The notes under the pieces were generated by a model. It was given only the letters and a program-made list of their open reading frames with translations. It had not been told where the DNA came from and ran no database searches. Below are positions 23,221 to 35,759 of a stretch of 64,000 bases of DNA, piece after piece. This DNA is from Rhodamnia argentea (Eukaryota; Streptophyta; Magnoliopsida; Myrtales; Myrtaceae), in assembly GCF_020921035.1 (NCBI RefSeq), contig NC_063150.1, forward strand, positions 1,674,001 to 1,738,000, in the 5' to 3' direction. Numbering within the stretch: the stretch's first letter is position 1; each line of letters opens with the position of its first letter. Position numbers and translations under genes: made by a program.

Positions 23221-24383
23221 TATGTTATTATCGGATCATGCGGCGAATCGCTTGCTGGTCATCATGGAATCACACCTTATTGCGCTCCAGCATTATATAG
23301 AGCATATGAGCGCCAATGAAGAATGCAGCATTAGGAGTTGTGCCACGGTCCGATTACTTTGACCTAAAGTACAGATTGACCGCACGCCCTGCTCACAGAG
23401 CCACTGGTTACATGTGAGAGTCAGGAATGAATTCCTCTCATTACTCAGATTATGAATCGTTTTAAGAGAAACACATACTTTGTTCGAGTCAGAATCCATA
23501 GCTTATCTATTGCTCGATCGATACTGTTTGTGTCGTGGTAGTTGGACGATATTATGAACCTGAGGTGAAACCAAGAGAATTTGAAGCTCTTATCCAGCAA
23601 TTGAAGCGTATCTGAGTATGATCTCAAAAAGATTAGCATACATAAAGGTGAAACAAGAGAATTTGAAGCTCCTATTGAGCAGTCGAGCGTATCCAAGTAT
23701 GATCTCAGAAAATCAGTATACATAAATTTCTTCAAATCTTTAGGGCCCGGAGCAATAGGCATATCCCTAATAAAGAGTGTCAAGCTTCACTCGCTAGCAG
23801 CACCTGTTTGCCACTATCAATTACGGCGGGGCACAGCGCCTAGAGTCTATCTGTGTTAATACACATGATAAAGCAGTTTTGTCTACGACGAAGAAACGCA
23901 TTGAGGAACATGTACCAAGCTAATCCATACCTCACCTTGAGAGCAATTTGTGAAGCTACAACTGTTTCATTCAATTCAGTGTGGTAACATATCACAGCCC
24001 AGATGTCAAGACTTTCCTAGCCAAATGTATCTTTATATAACTCATACCACACTACAAGATGTGACAAAACCACTGTAGAAGATGTCAAATTATCTGTGGA
24101 AGAGGGATGATTGCATTGACTGCGACTATGTCTTGGTGCCAACCCAGACAAACGATATAAACATCGAGCCTGAGAAAGCGTGCTCGTCCTGCAACATCGA
24201 AGCTATCTGGACATCAGCATCCAGAGTCACACCACCACTCAAGCCACTCCTGAGAAAGATGCCGCTGAGTAGTACATGAGCCATTTCATGTTCTTCGCAA
24301 TTGAGCCGAACCAAATGAAATCAAATGCATAATCATCAAATGATACCATCTCTGCAGTTTATCAAACAATCAGTCCTATCCAT
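23221..24383. other. Intergenic stretch, probable 3' flank of the carrier gene
   Basis: Apart from an 83-bp tandem duplication at 23,563-23,727 I see only short frames without recognisable features. The part next to 24,384 should hold the 3' UTR of the minus-strand carrier gene. Confidence 0.5.
23563..23727. repeat. 83-bp tandem duplication, two copies
   Basis: AGGTGAAAC…AGAGAATTTGAAGCTC recurs at 23,563 and 23,646 and continues through AGTATGATCTCA and ATACATAAA. On the minus strand the duplication stays in one open frame (23,445-23,783), which repeats FLRSY-DTL. I recognise no protein there. Confidence 0.65.
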
Positions 24384-27300
24384 TCAACTTGTAATTAGAT
24401 GATCTACAGTAAAGAAATAACCACCAACAATCATGAAGGATGCAATCCCACTACGAGCCATTCGAATCCAAATTCCGCGGAAGAGAAGATTCCGGTCAGA
24501 AGGGTGGATGCCAGTTGCTCTCTCAAATCTGCTACCTGGTGTATTCCATCTAAGAAGCTTTCTTTCCATAGTGATATACTGACAACAAAGCAACGCAAAA
24601 CCATCAGGATCAGTCAGCAAGGCATTCTATAAAAGGTACACCTGCTCCATGGCAGTATGGCTAGCAAAAAAGAATGGTATATACCAGGCTTTCCCCCTCA
24701 TAAGCCAATGAGACAACAAACCAAGATAGGTACAGCTAACATATCTGACACTATGTTGTGCAATAACAGTAACTGAGCTTATGTTACTAGTCAATTTATA
24801 AGGACAGAACAATGACAATGAGCATCTCCTATCCTTATATACTTGAGTGGGACAATCCAAGAAGTTGTATAGATTCAGACACCTATTTCTCATGCCTGAT
24901 TTTGTCTGGGACCTGCATCTGTATCTTAAAGACAAAACTGCAAAATAAGGTCATCAAGTGTAGGCGTAGGCCCAGATATCCAAATCAATACTGTTTTTTT
25001 TACCCTTTGCCTAATTGGTTGGGGGAGGTGTAGCGATGCTTGAAAGGACCTAGGTGGGGTTGACTGGGGTGAGCCGGATGGGGTAGTTGGGAAAGAGCAA
25101 TGCAAGAGAACTAATTTCAAGACTCGGGAAACCCTTGTAAATGGCGGGGAGGAAAAATTTGTCTTCCATGTTAGGGCAAGCAAGTGGCAACTTCTGATGC
25201 TGGTCAAAACAAGTGTAGCAACTTCTGAAGTGCCTGTATGAAATCTGATCATGAATTTCAAATGAAAGAATAGGATAGACCTCATTTAACCTTATAACAT
25301 CAGAAAATGGGGAGCGATGATTATTATGAAGAATTTTCAACCCAAATCTAGAATAAGCAAAGTTAAGTATAAGTACCTGAAAACACGTGAAAGCATATAC
25401 ACAAATAACAACATCAAGAAACATATATGTGAGGCTACTTTTATATGAGATAGATCTCACTAATTTAATTTTTTCCGATTTGTCTCTCTTGAGTTGTAAT
25501 CTAACATAATAAGATCCCAAGAATAATGATCCATGAAGTAAAAAAACAAGATCACAGAGCCTGAATAAATCACACTTTCTCAGAATATGACCAATGGTCT
25601 ATCAAACTCATATCGTCAACATGAACTGCCAAACCAAACACCAAAATAAAATGTCTCTCAGCAAAGAGTAATGTACCTTAGGTAGCACAATACATTGCGA
25701 CCGACTCTTGGCAGTGTCAAAACAGTGAGAACCTGCAGCAGCAATCATTCCAGAAAATCCAGCCGAGAGACTAACAGCTAGAGGAGACAACGGACCAATT
25801 TCTTCATCAGAACTGTCCCAACATGAGAAGAAAAAGAAAAGACAAGGTCAACCCCAGAGCAATTTGAATAATATTGAAGTTGAATTCAATCAATCCAATT
25901 TAAAGCAATCCTTGAAGCAGCATGCAACAGCATGGTTAGATTAGTAGTACATACTGACAGCAGAATTAGTTGCCCTCCAAAACAATTTTCCTATTGTAGA
26001 CACAATCTTTAAGGATAAATAAATCGATCTCCTGCATCGGCTCAGAAATATATTTTTAATTTCAGCAGCAGCCACAAATCGGGGCTCGTAAAAATGCTAA
26101 TTCAGTTCAGGACAAAACATCCTAGGAGCTAAATTCTTTATGAATGCTCTATGCATAGCACGCTAGGGAGCAATTGCCATGTCAGTTGCTTGCAGTGGGT
26201 AAACAGAACGCAAGTAATGCAGATTAACGAAAGAAGACTTGAGTACTACTCAATGCTCAAATCCTTTCCTTATACTTCTACAGACCCAAAAAAAGCTTTA
26301 AACAAGTGAGGCAGTATTAAACAATCTTTTTCAATACCTCCATCCAGACACCCCTATCAATCACATACATTGTAAAACCCTCACGAAGGGCTATGGAGAT
26401 GCACTAACATTCCAGAGCATAAACGTGCGCAAAATACCATAGAACAGCTAAGTTTGCATGATGTTACGGCAAAGCTATTTCTACTTTCACATTCCATTTC
26501 CTCTTTAAGGAAGATACCTGGATTGGGATCAAATTTAGCAAGATATCCTTACCAATTCACTCGCATATAAGCAATGAAAATTTCACAGACATATAAATCC
26601 TTGAAAGATAAGTGGAACTGAGTTTCAAGACCTTGGTTTAGGATCCATCCCTACTGCCTTCCAGTCAAGCATAGCTCGGTGCATGAACTGCCAACTAGTA
26701 AAGAATATGCCCGCATAAAAGGAATCTCGAACAATTCCAGATCGGAGCCCTCTCCATAGTGCTGACCAACCTTCCAAAGATATGATGTCTGATGACCTCT
26801 TTACATCACATATGGAAGGTGGCCTGCCAGACCCAGTCATCATCCATGGGTACTCTTGCAAGGCGGCTGCCATATTGGGATGCCTGGTGGTTAAGGTGGA
26901 CAAAAGGCCCACATACTCGCTCAAAACTCCCTTATCTGGGTTATATCCACGTAGTAACCTTTCAATTACAGGTGAAGCAGCTCGCTCTGCTCTGATGTAT
27001 GCAGAGGACGAAACGCGAGAAGCAGTGCCAACCTGTGATCGTAGTTTGAGAAGTTCAAATGGAGAGCTTATAAGTGATTCTGCTGCACCAGCAGCAAGTC
27101 CAGCCAAAAGGGCCTCAGAGACATACACATAATTGTCTTCCCGACCATCTGCAGTGAAAATATTTGTTACTAGTTAATATACAAGTTAAACAAATCAGGT
27201 TGCTAGCCAAACAAAAAAAGGAGTATAAATCAGCTCATAAAGTACATTGCTCACTAATAAATAAAAGCATCTCTTAAAAAGTGTTATAATATATAGATGA

Positions 27301-28547
27301 CTCAAAGGAAAGCTAGGGATTATAAAATCCCTAACTGGTAAAAAAAGGTCATTGGCATCGAAGTTTGTTTCATTTTGTGGTTTCAAAAAGTGAAGAAGCC
27401 GAAGCCACCATCTAAAACGAGGTGTACTCAACAACAGGCATGTAAGAAAATGAACATATACTGCCGGGGAAAAAGGAAGAATGACAAACGGAGGACAGAC
27501 AAAGCATAGTCATAGTCAGACACAGATGTCTGGAAGACAAGATAGTGGAAAAGGAAGTACCTTTACAAAAAGCTGTTAGAATTTCGTAAAACCCAAAACG
27601 AGCTCCTAGACCAAATGTTCTCCCCAGCATCAGCCATCCAAAGCCACTGTAAAGTCCTACAATTCGAGAGTAATGACAGAGTCAACAACTATGAACCACG
27701 TGTATGAATATCGAACTGTTTTTGTTCAAAAAATATTATGGATAAAGTGTTTGATCTTCCTGGGACATACAGTCAACTAAAAAGGAGGAGCAACAATTCT
27801 CAAGCAAGTTGCCCTATATTGGTATAGGTACCCCTTTCCACCATTATAGAACTTCAACTGCCAACTTCCATCATGAAGAAGGTCCTTACTAAACAGATGA
27901 TCTCGTCAAAGAGCTTGCAGAAATTGCATACTCCAGAAACAAAAGGTTATTCCACAAGAGGAATTTTTTGCAAGTGGGATATCTTAAGTTTTTTACAGTA
28001 TTTTACATGATTTATGTTGAATAAGCAACAGAACTACTTCCTCGGCCGGAAAATGCTAATTAATTCAAGACCACTAAATGGATCACGGATGTTATAGCTT
28101 TGAACAAAACCACGGGATGTACTTCACAAATACCGATCCATTTTCCGAGCTAGTGGAAGAATAAACCAACAAACCGGATAAAAATCGAATAAAGATAATG
28201 TAAATGGACTGCAAAAATGGCTGTATTCCCGAGGTACCTCCAAAACCTCCAGACAAAGCCCGAACTCTTTCCACAGCCTGAGTTGGAGTCAACTGCTTAG
28301 TTGAGCCAGAACCAACCTGCTTTGCACCACAGAGAGAAAAATATGATGGCAATCGAAAGCCCTGCTACTTTGGAGGGGAAAGAAGAAAACAAAAGGCATA
28401 GTTGTATCCCGATAAGCGCACGCAACAAACCTGCATAAGGGTCTTAATCGTATCAAGCGGGTAAGTGAGAGCCGTTCCAAAAGTGACTGAAGCAGCGGCG
28501 GCGACCGCGTGCGTTGCAAACATTCGGTTCTTGAAAAACTCGTCCAT
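24384..28547 (-). CDS. Mitochondrial carrier (SLC25) family protein, divergent type, 6 exons
   Basis: Exons on the minus strand are 28547-28431, 28316-28238, 27656-27561, 27148-26632, 25812-25677 and 24578-24384, coding 379 residues. The length and sequence resemble Arabidopsis At4g15010 (from memory). Carrier signatures PxD/ExxK/R occur as PLDTIK (residues 30-35) and PFELLK (127-132). In the third repeat the proline is replaced: CFDTAK (300-305). The region between repeats 2 and 3 is unusually long, with a polar loop of about 80 residues (140-220). Carriers of this fold move small metabolites across organelle membranes. The substrate of this subgroup is not known to me. Exon 4 ends at a weak GTCTTG donor. 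Reading on past it hits a stop within two codons and would lose the third repeat. An in-frame ATG at 28,616 would add 23 residues but lies in likely 5' UTR. Confidence 0.87.
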
Positions 28548-31536
28548 CTCGAGTGTGATTCGGAACGCGAAACCACCCCCGCAATTCGTCGAGCAGGTGA
28601 TACGCACAAAACCCAAGACCCGTTCTTGGGATCTCTCTCTAGAAAATTTTCTTGTTCCGATAGTCGGAAAGCTAACTCCATGTCAAAACATCACGGGGAA
28701 GATACGTGCTGACCGAGTGCTCGCCCAAATGCGTATGTCACTGCATGAAGCTTTTCAGCCTGACTCTGGCAAAGGTGCATGGAACTGAGTTCACTTGCAT
28801 GGAGACGGGCAATATGCCTAACATCCAAAAAAGAACCAAAAAAAAAAAAAAGACCAGCTTTAACTCCAATCCATATGACAAAAAGAAAACAAAAAAAAAC
28901 CCATCCCAATTCTATTATAAATTTAAAAATATCGTAATTTTTCCCGGGTCGGTCCTAATTTCATCTAAACTTTTTTTTGCCTCATAAAAACGACCGCTTT
29001 TTATTTAAGTCTCATATCTGTCTCCGTGAACCATTTGTCCAAAATCGCCTTCAGTAATGTGGCATTTCCATGTGTTTTTTCTTCAAATTTCATATTCGAA
29101 AGAAGACGTGTTGGGAAGATGAATTTTCATGTTAACCCAAACAACATCTTATTAGATTTGAAATTGGGTAAAAATCGAAGCAATTAATGTCGGCTTTCTT
29201 TAGTTACTCTTACTCTTAATAGAGTCTTCCTTCCATACCGTTCGAAGATTTTCGATTTCATACTCAGGCTTCAATTTCTCGTGATCGGGAGGCTTCCATC
29301 TCTCGCACTCACATTTGGCTCTGGACGCTTGAACATCTCACGCTCGAGTGTTCTCCCTCTCTCAATTGTCAAGAGAAATTTTGGACGAAGGACATACTTA
29401 AGAAACCATAAAAAGTTTAAGCTTGGATTGAGATTAGATCTAAAATCCAAGGGTTTTTTAGGATACTAGGCGGTGAGTCCAACGAACAAGATAAACTTGA
29501 AAAAGGAAAATTGAATATGAATGGGATGGTTGCGCAAATTAAAATTTAAAAAAAAAATTATCATAATTTCATTTTGGATAGACAATCATATTTAATGTAC
29601 CAATCCAAAAAATTAAAAATTAAAACTGATATTGATCGGCAGAAGTAATATATGTTATAGTGTATACATTTCGAAAAAGGTAAAGCAGATAAGATTTTAA
29701 TACGAACGTGATTAACGTGGACCCAATTTCCCTATATTGTTGTTGAATCAAGTGATCTTCTTGTGTTCCATTCGCATAGATTAATTTGTTTTCTTCTAAT
29801 TTAGTCTCCGAATTATATGAAAATGTTTAACATCGTACTTCCGTTTATTCAAGTTAACCTGAATATGTCGACGAGGCTTTCAATAATTTAATCGGGATAT
29901 TACTTTCAATCGAACTTACAAACAAAAAAAGTTGCGAGTGCATTATCCGAGTACTTATTCAGCTCAAACAGGGATATAATATCCCGAGTCATCAATGACA
30001 ATTGACATATTAACGCCGTACTTTTTCTTCCCTTGTCTAAAGTAAATGGATAAAAAAGATGGACACGTTGACTCATCATTTTAAAAGTCCAAATTGGTAT
30101 ATAATAAACAATGTCATCAAATAGTGTTTGATTTGCCATTTCAACAAACCGAAGGAATGACTATATTGAACATTCGCTAATAGTTCAAGAACCATATTGA
30201 ACAAATTAAAAGTCTAAGAACCATATTAAAATCGAGCTAAAGTTTCGGGACTATTTGTATTATTTCACAATTTTTTTAGACAAACCTAATCATGCAAGTG
30301 TGGATATAAAATTTGTACCATGTCCCACCAGGAAGCGTCTTAAGCCGTTGGCGATACAAGAAATCATTTTACATGGTTATTGTCGTTATAGACTCCGTAT
30401 AATGACTCCGACTATGTAACAAAATATATGGAAATTTCAGGGCGTGCATAGACATGGCCACCGGACACAGTACGGCCTTCCGACGACGGAAAATATCTCG
30501 AGCTTTCCAGAAGCTTTTTAATTAGTTATACAGCAACTACTGGGGCCTTTGAATCTTCCAATGTCGGTCAGCTAAAGCAGAAAACTAGGGTTTCATTGCA
30601 GTGACTTAATCCTCCATTGGTTGTGGCATTGTGCAAATGCGTCTTTTATAGTTGGGGAGATGCAAAATATAAGTTCAGAAACCTGACGATAAAATTTGGT
30701 ATAAAGAGATAATTATCAAAAAAGTTCTAAATTATTGTAATTGTCTCAATTCAGTCAATAAATCTTTTGCATTTGTGCCAATTTAGTCCATTTGACTAGC
30801 CAACTGCTAAGGTTGGCTGCCGACCGGAAGGAAAAGGAAGAAAAAAGAGAAAGAAAAAGAATAAAAGGAAAAAAAAAATAAAAACAATTAAAAATGAAAA
30901 AATTGGAAAAAATTGAAATATTATTAAAAATTGACCATATCGGCACCGGCAGAGACACATCAACCCCGGTTGGCCAAATAGACCGAATTGGTATAAATGT
31001 AAATGTTTAAGACTGAATTGACATAATTGCAACAAGTTAATGATTTTTTTGGTAATTTTTCCTGTATAAAAAACAAAGATAAGAACGGTTTTACACTAAT
31101 CCAAAGGAATATATATATATATAACCGGTGTGGAGTTAGTTCGATCGGACAGACTTTACTATATAATGGATTAAACAATGCACCTTTGTACTAAGATCGA
31201 TTGACAGGCTCGAAATATACTAACATAAACTCACCAACAGATTCCAAATTGTGAACAAATGGAATCGAATTCGCAAAAAGAACATGTCTGGCTAGAAACG
31301 AAAATTCAGTACATAAGAATGCAGGAGCAAGGCTGGTTAAAGTGTTTAATTTGCGAATTGAGGCTTATTAAATTCCCCTCTCCTTCTTCTTTTCGGGGAA
31401 AAAAAAAATCTCTGCTCCTGTTCCACTCAAGTTAGTCTCCTTAATCTTCTAATCTTACACATCAAACAATGTCCATGGAATGACATGGATTTTAATTTGC
31501 AGAAGAATGAATAATGGCATGATACAGATTAGGATA
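28548..31536. other. Intergenic region with degraded repeats
   Basis: The part next to 28,548 is the promoter and leader of the carrier gene. The middle is AT-rich and has no credible gene. Around 30,180-30,270 are phrases such as 'aagaaccatatt' typical of worn transposon arms. A foldback-like unit lies at about 30,705-31,065. The end near 31,536 should contain the PRORP1 3' UTR. Confidence 0.5.
30705..31065. mobile_element. Foldback-like element with purine-rich core
   Basis: The left arm (AATTATCAAAAAAGTTCTAA…GTCTCAATTCAGTC) and the right arm (GACTGAATTGACATAATTG…GGTAATTTTT) are inverted copies. Between them, 30,825-30,905 is an A/G-only run. There is no coding capacity. It fits the same general design as the foldbacks in the first 15 kb. 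Confidence 0.45.
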
Positions 31537-34500
31537 TCAGAATAAGTTTGACAGTGAGTCTGACACATTTTTGGATCTGGTAGCACACAACCATTGCCTC
31601 GGCATCTCCAAGTCATCACCTGTGACTGTTGGCACATGCCAACTACCATTTTCCGACTCCTGCAAATACGTAAGCCGCCTTGATGAGTCTCAGAGAGAGA
31701 GAGAGAGAGAGGCGTTCCTCCAAAGAAGAGAAAAATTATAAGATGGCATCACTGATAACAGAACACACAGATTACGTTCAGAGGACAACCTGAATGACAA
31801 TTGAATAAGGTGGAGGCATGTGAAGTTGAATATTGCGTTTTGAGACCGATATCCGAACCTATACAAAGACAAGCTTCGCACTGTTACTAAATTGAACATA
31901 TTAAATAAGTATCATATATCCCTCGCAGCAAAGGAAGCAGCTAACCGTGAGAGGGCTATTTAAGATATTAACCTTCTAGAATACACACACACAAAGTGCA
32001 CCATTCAGCCAGCTGTTGAAATTTATAAAAAAAAAAAATCCAGAGGATGGTAAAATATACAGTCAAAACTGAAAGCAATTTAGGATTCTCTAAAAAGACA
32101 TTCAGCAGCATAATAGCAATGAACAATCATGGTTCTGTGTTTCCTCCTGATTTGCTGTTGCAAATATGCTGAGAGAAAACAGTGAAGGGGGATATAAACA
32201 AGTGTCTCTCCATGAATATTAGAAATGCTAACTGATGCCTCCAATTGGACAGACCTTCCCTGTGTTACTTTATGAGGTGCTATGCCGTCTAAAGATATTT
32301 TTATTCCCATGCCAATACAGCAGATTTAATCAAAATCTTACTTTACCTTTTCCAGTTTTTACTAGGTGTACAACAGAAAAACAGGCAACTTCAATCAATG
32401 AAGTTCTTTGTTGAGGAAGATACAATGTCCATGAGATAGAGTGGAGCCCAGAATATAAACTTCCTGGAATATTCTCCTTAATTAATTTTGTCTAAAATTT
32501 CTGTCCCTTTTTTGTGTGACATTTTTCTAGCTTTTAGCACCCCATAGCCACAGCTACAGAACTATGAGACTTATGACTAATAAGACTATTGGATCCACGT
32601 CTATGATTAAAGGAACACACGGTGTCCAAATGGTGGACATTATGTCAATCAATATTCAATCAATCACTCCATCTTTAAGCTGCTTATGTCTTTTCCATCA
32701 GCTTCACTATCTGTAATCAGAATTTGAGACGTGCAGATGAATGAACAACAGAATCCCAAACCCAAAAGAAAGAAAACATGTAATGAATATCAACCTGATG
32801 CTTTTCTTTCCATCTTGGGAAAAAGCCAGATCCAAGCAATTGAAATAGGTGATCCCTCATCTCATCGTTGGTGACAAGCAAACAGTTACAATGGACAGCA
32901 GCATATAACCAGTACCTGGACACAACAGATGAGATCTGGATTGGTGAATAGCACACGTCACAAGTAATGTAATTTATGATGGTTCCATCATTGCCTTGAT
33001 CATGGTGTCTATGGTTTTAAATTATTCAAGCTCTTGAGGCAGTTTCTATGTCCCCCACCCCCTCTTCCCCAAGACAGTTTCTATGTCACCCCATCCCCCT
33101 CCTCCCCCAACCAGACCGGATGCTTGTCAAACTGCTTAAAGAAATTTACCTTCGACCTTCTATCCCCTTAGATTTGTGTATAAAATTAGTTAAATGATAT
33201 CCCATTGACTTCGAATCTCGGGTCCACTAATTTGAAAATTTTTCATCTGATATATCACTCCCCAAATTGTGGTCATTCCAACTATAAGGTCAGTAACCTC
33301 CGAAAGCACTGCTCCAATAAGACTCTTGACAGTTCTGCCAAGCAAAATGCCCAGCGTCAAGGTGGAAAATGGACCAGAAAAGAGGAACTTTACTAGTTAA
33401 AGATGCACTCACTAGACTTGCACAAAGTAGTAAACCTTACCAATCATCATCTGAACCAGGGGGAGTTGCATACAGTGCACCAGACTTCTCCCATGTCTCC
33501 AACAATTTTTTGTTCCTAGGATCTTTATCAGGTTTTCCACTCACACGCCTTTTATGCAATATAAGTAAAGGGAATCTCTTTGACGGGCTCATCTCACGTA
33601 ACTTGTTCATAATAAAGTTGACCTAGAACGAAACAACAATTCAACATCAGAACATTGTTTCAAAAAACATTAATAAATCAGAACATTGCTGGACTAATCT
33701 CCACCTGGAAAAAATTGAAATGATGCTGGTTGACAAGACCCGCATTTGCACCATCTATGACAGCATCAAAAGGTCCATGCTTCCGAAGCCAAGCCTAGAA
33801 GAATTTATCACCTCATTCAGTTGCCATGACATAAAACAAGAACCTAATAGATTGCCAAAGCATACGAACATCCTCCAATTATAAGCAATACCATAAACAC
33901 AGATAACATCTACAGTTAATCTTTAATTACTTATGATGGATCCCCACAGGAAGGGAGTGAAATGGACATATACAGATATTTAGCACTGAAAGACACGTAT
34001 TAATATTGATCTCATTCTTTACCATCTTTTGCATGAAAGCACTAACCCAATCAGTAAACTGTTCACTTCCTGAAAACTGGGGAACATCTTTTGCACAATT
34101 GTACTATCCCAATCTAGTAAACCAGTCATTTACTGAAAACAGGGGAATAACACCTCTTAAAATCGCTCTACACATCTAATCTGATATCACACTTGCACAG
34201 CAAGCAGAGAAATGTGCTTAAACATAAAACACCAAACAATTTTGTTCATCTCTTTTCAGCATTTAATGATGCCATTGTCTTCTATTCATTCACATTAAAC
34301 TCCTTCATTTCTTAAATGCATTGACTGTATCAACCCACCAATTTTAGTTGACAATTGGAAGTTGATTAAAGACTTCTCCAGAAATGCAATGAACAGTTTG
34401 AGTGCCGGATAAGAGAGACCATTCCCATTTGACTCATAGCACCAGAACAGCATAGACGATATCCTTCTCAATTTGGATGGCGATATGCATGATGGTGATC

Positions 34501-35759
34501 AATTCTACACGTATGTCAAGAACTGAAGCTAGTTCTATTTTCAATGGTCAAGATCCAATGAAGATAGACGGGTTCCACACCTGAAATTTTGCAAAACCAG
34601 CCTTAGCTTCTCTTTCGCAAGCTAGTTTGGTCAATGAGCGGGCAAAGTTTTCTGTCTCCTTTGGATCAATATCAATACAAACAAGCTTCTCACCACAGGA
34701 TTGGCACACACCTTTGTTGTCCATTTTAGTCCTTTTAATCCTCCAGTTACCAGAGCCAAGCCACCCTTGCCCATGCCAACCTCCTCCTCCCTTGACTACT
34801 CCATCCTTAATCTTGATAACATCCCAACTTTCTACGCCAACACTAGCAGCAAAATCAGACTTGAACCAATCCTCAACAATTTGAGCAGATGATTCAGAAA
34901 CCTGCCTCACAGTAGCACGTATTCGGTGCAGCAAATCATACACCTTGTCAGCCTTCTTTGCATCCACACTAACTTTCAGAAGTGCCGACAGCTCAGACTC
35001 TTCAGCCAAAACTCCACAATCAACCATGTGTTCGTCTACCTCATAAGCTTTATCAGCATTTCCCTTTTTGCAGAACCCAAACAAGGCAGGTCCATAGGAC
35101 CTCAAGCGAGGTGGAATACCATAGTTCTTCATCTTTCTAACCAAATCAAAAGCCATTTCAGGGTCTTCCCTAGCAGTTGCTAGCCTTGCAGCATTGGTAA
35201 ATGTTGCTTCATTTGGGGCAACATTATCAATGGCCATCTGCTGAAATATTTCAAAGCCCCTCTTCATACCTAAATCTTTTAGGTCCTCATCATTTTCACT
35301 GCCACCTTGTCCCAGTGAACCACTTCCAGCAGAAGAGCACAAATAAAGCATCACATTGTAATGGTATTGAGAAATTGGAACACCATTTTCCCGAGCCTCG
35401 TCGTAAAGTTGAAGAGCTTCAACAAGTTTTCCATGTCTTGAGCACATATCTAGCTTGTACTTGAGCAATGACTCAGGTAGTTCCATATGTTCTTTCTTCT
35501 TTGCTTTCCTGGAAACCTTTTCACTAGAGGTCTGATGAAGTGGTGGCGAGGAATTAAGGTTTGCTGAGGTGGAAAGGCAGTTTATTCTCTTCATAGAACG
35601 AGGATTGAAAGAATAACTGTTAACAGTTCTGGTGATGAAGGAACTTGGACAACAACGCAGAGGCAAGAATCTTTTCCGATGTTTTAAAAGAAGTGGGATC
35701 TCGGATTTTGTGACAAATGACAAGACAGGAAATCTTTTAGCAAGTGCCATACTTCTCAA
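31537..35759 (-). CDS. PRORP1: PRORP1, protein-only RNase P, 6 exons
   Basis: Exons on the minus strand are 35759-34581, 33794-33705, 33622-33441, 32915-32795, 31858-31790 and 31659-31537, coding 587 residues (Arabidopsis PRORP1 has 572). The enzyme removes 5' leaders from precursor tRNAs without an RNA subunit. In order come a basic, serine-rich organelle-targeting N-terminus (about 1-85); PPR repeats (about 95-300); the zinc site CQSC (C352, C355) completed by H555 and C572; and the NYN metallonuclease domain with D407 in VIDGAN, D482/D483 in GSDDDW and D501 in VTNDEMRD. All catalytic and zinc residues are present. The N-terminal extension favours the organellar PRORP1 rather than nuclear PRORP2/3. 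A second ATG at codon 4 is possible. A likely untranslated exon boundary lies at 36,035, upstream of the start. Confidence 0.94.
31692..31712. repeat. GA microsatellite in a PRORP1 intron
   Basis: A (GA)n run lies between the last two coding exons of PRORP1, about 30 bases upstream of the final acceptor. Confidence 0.85.
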
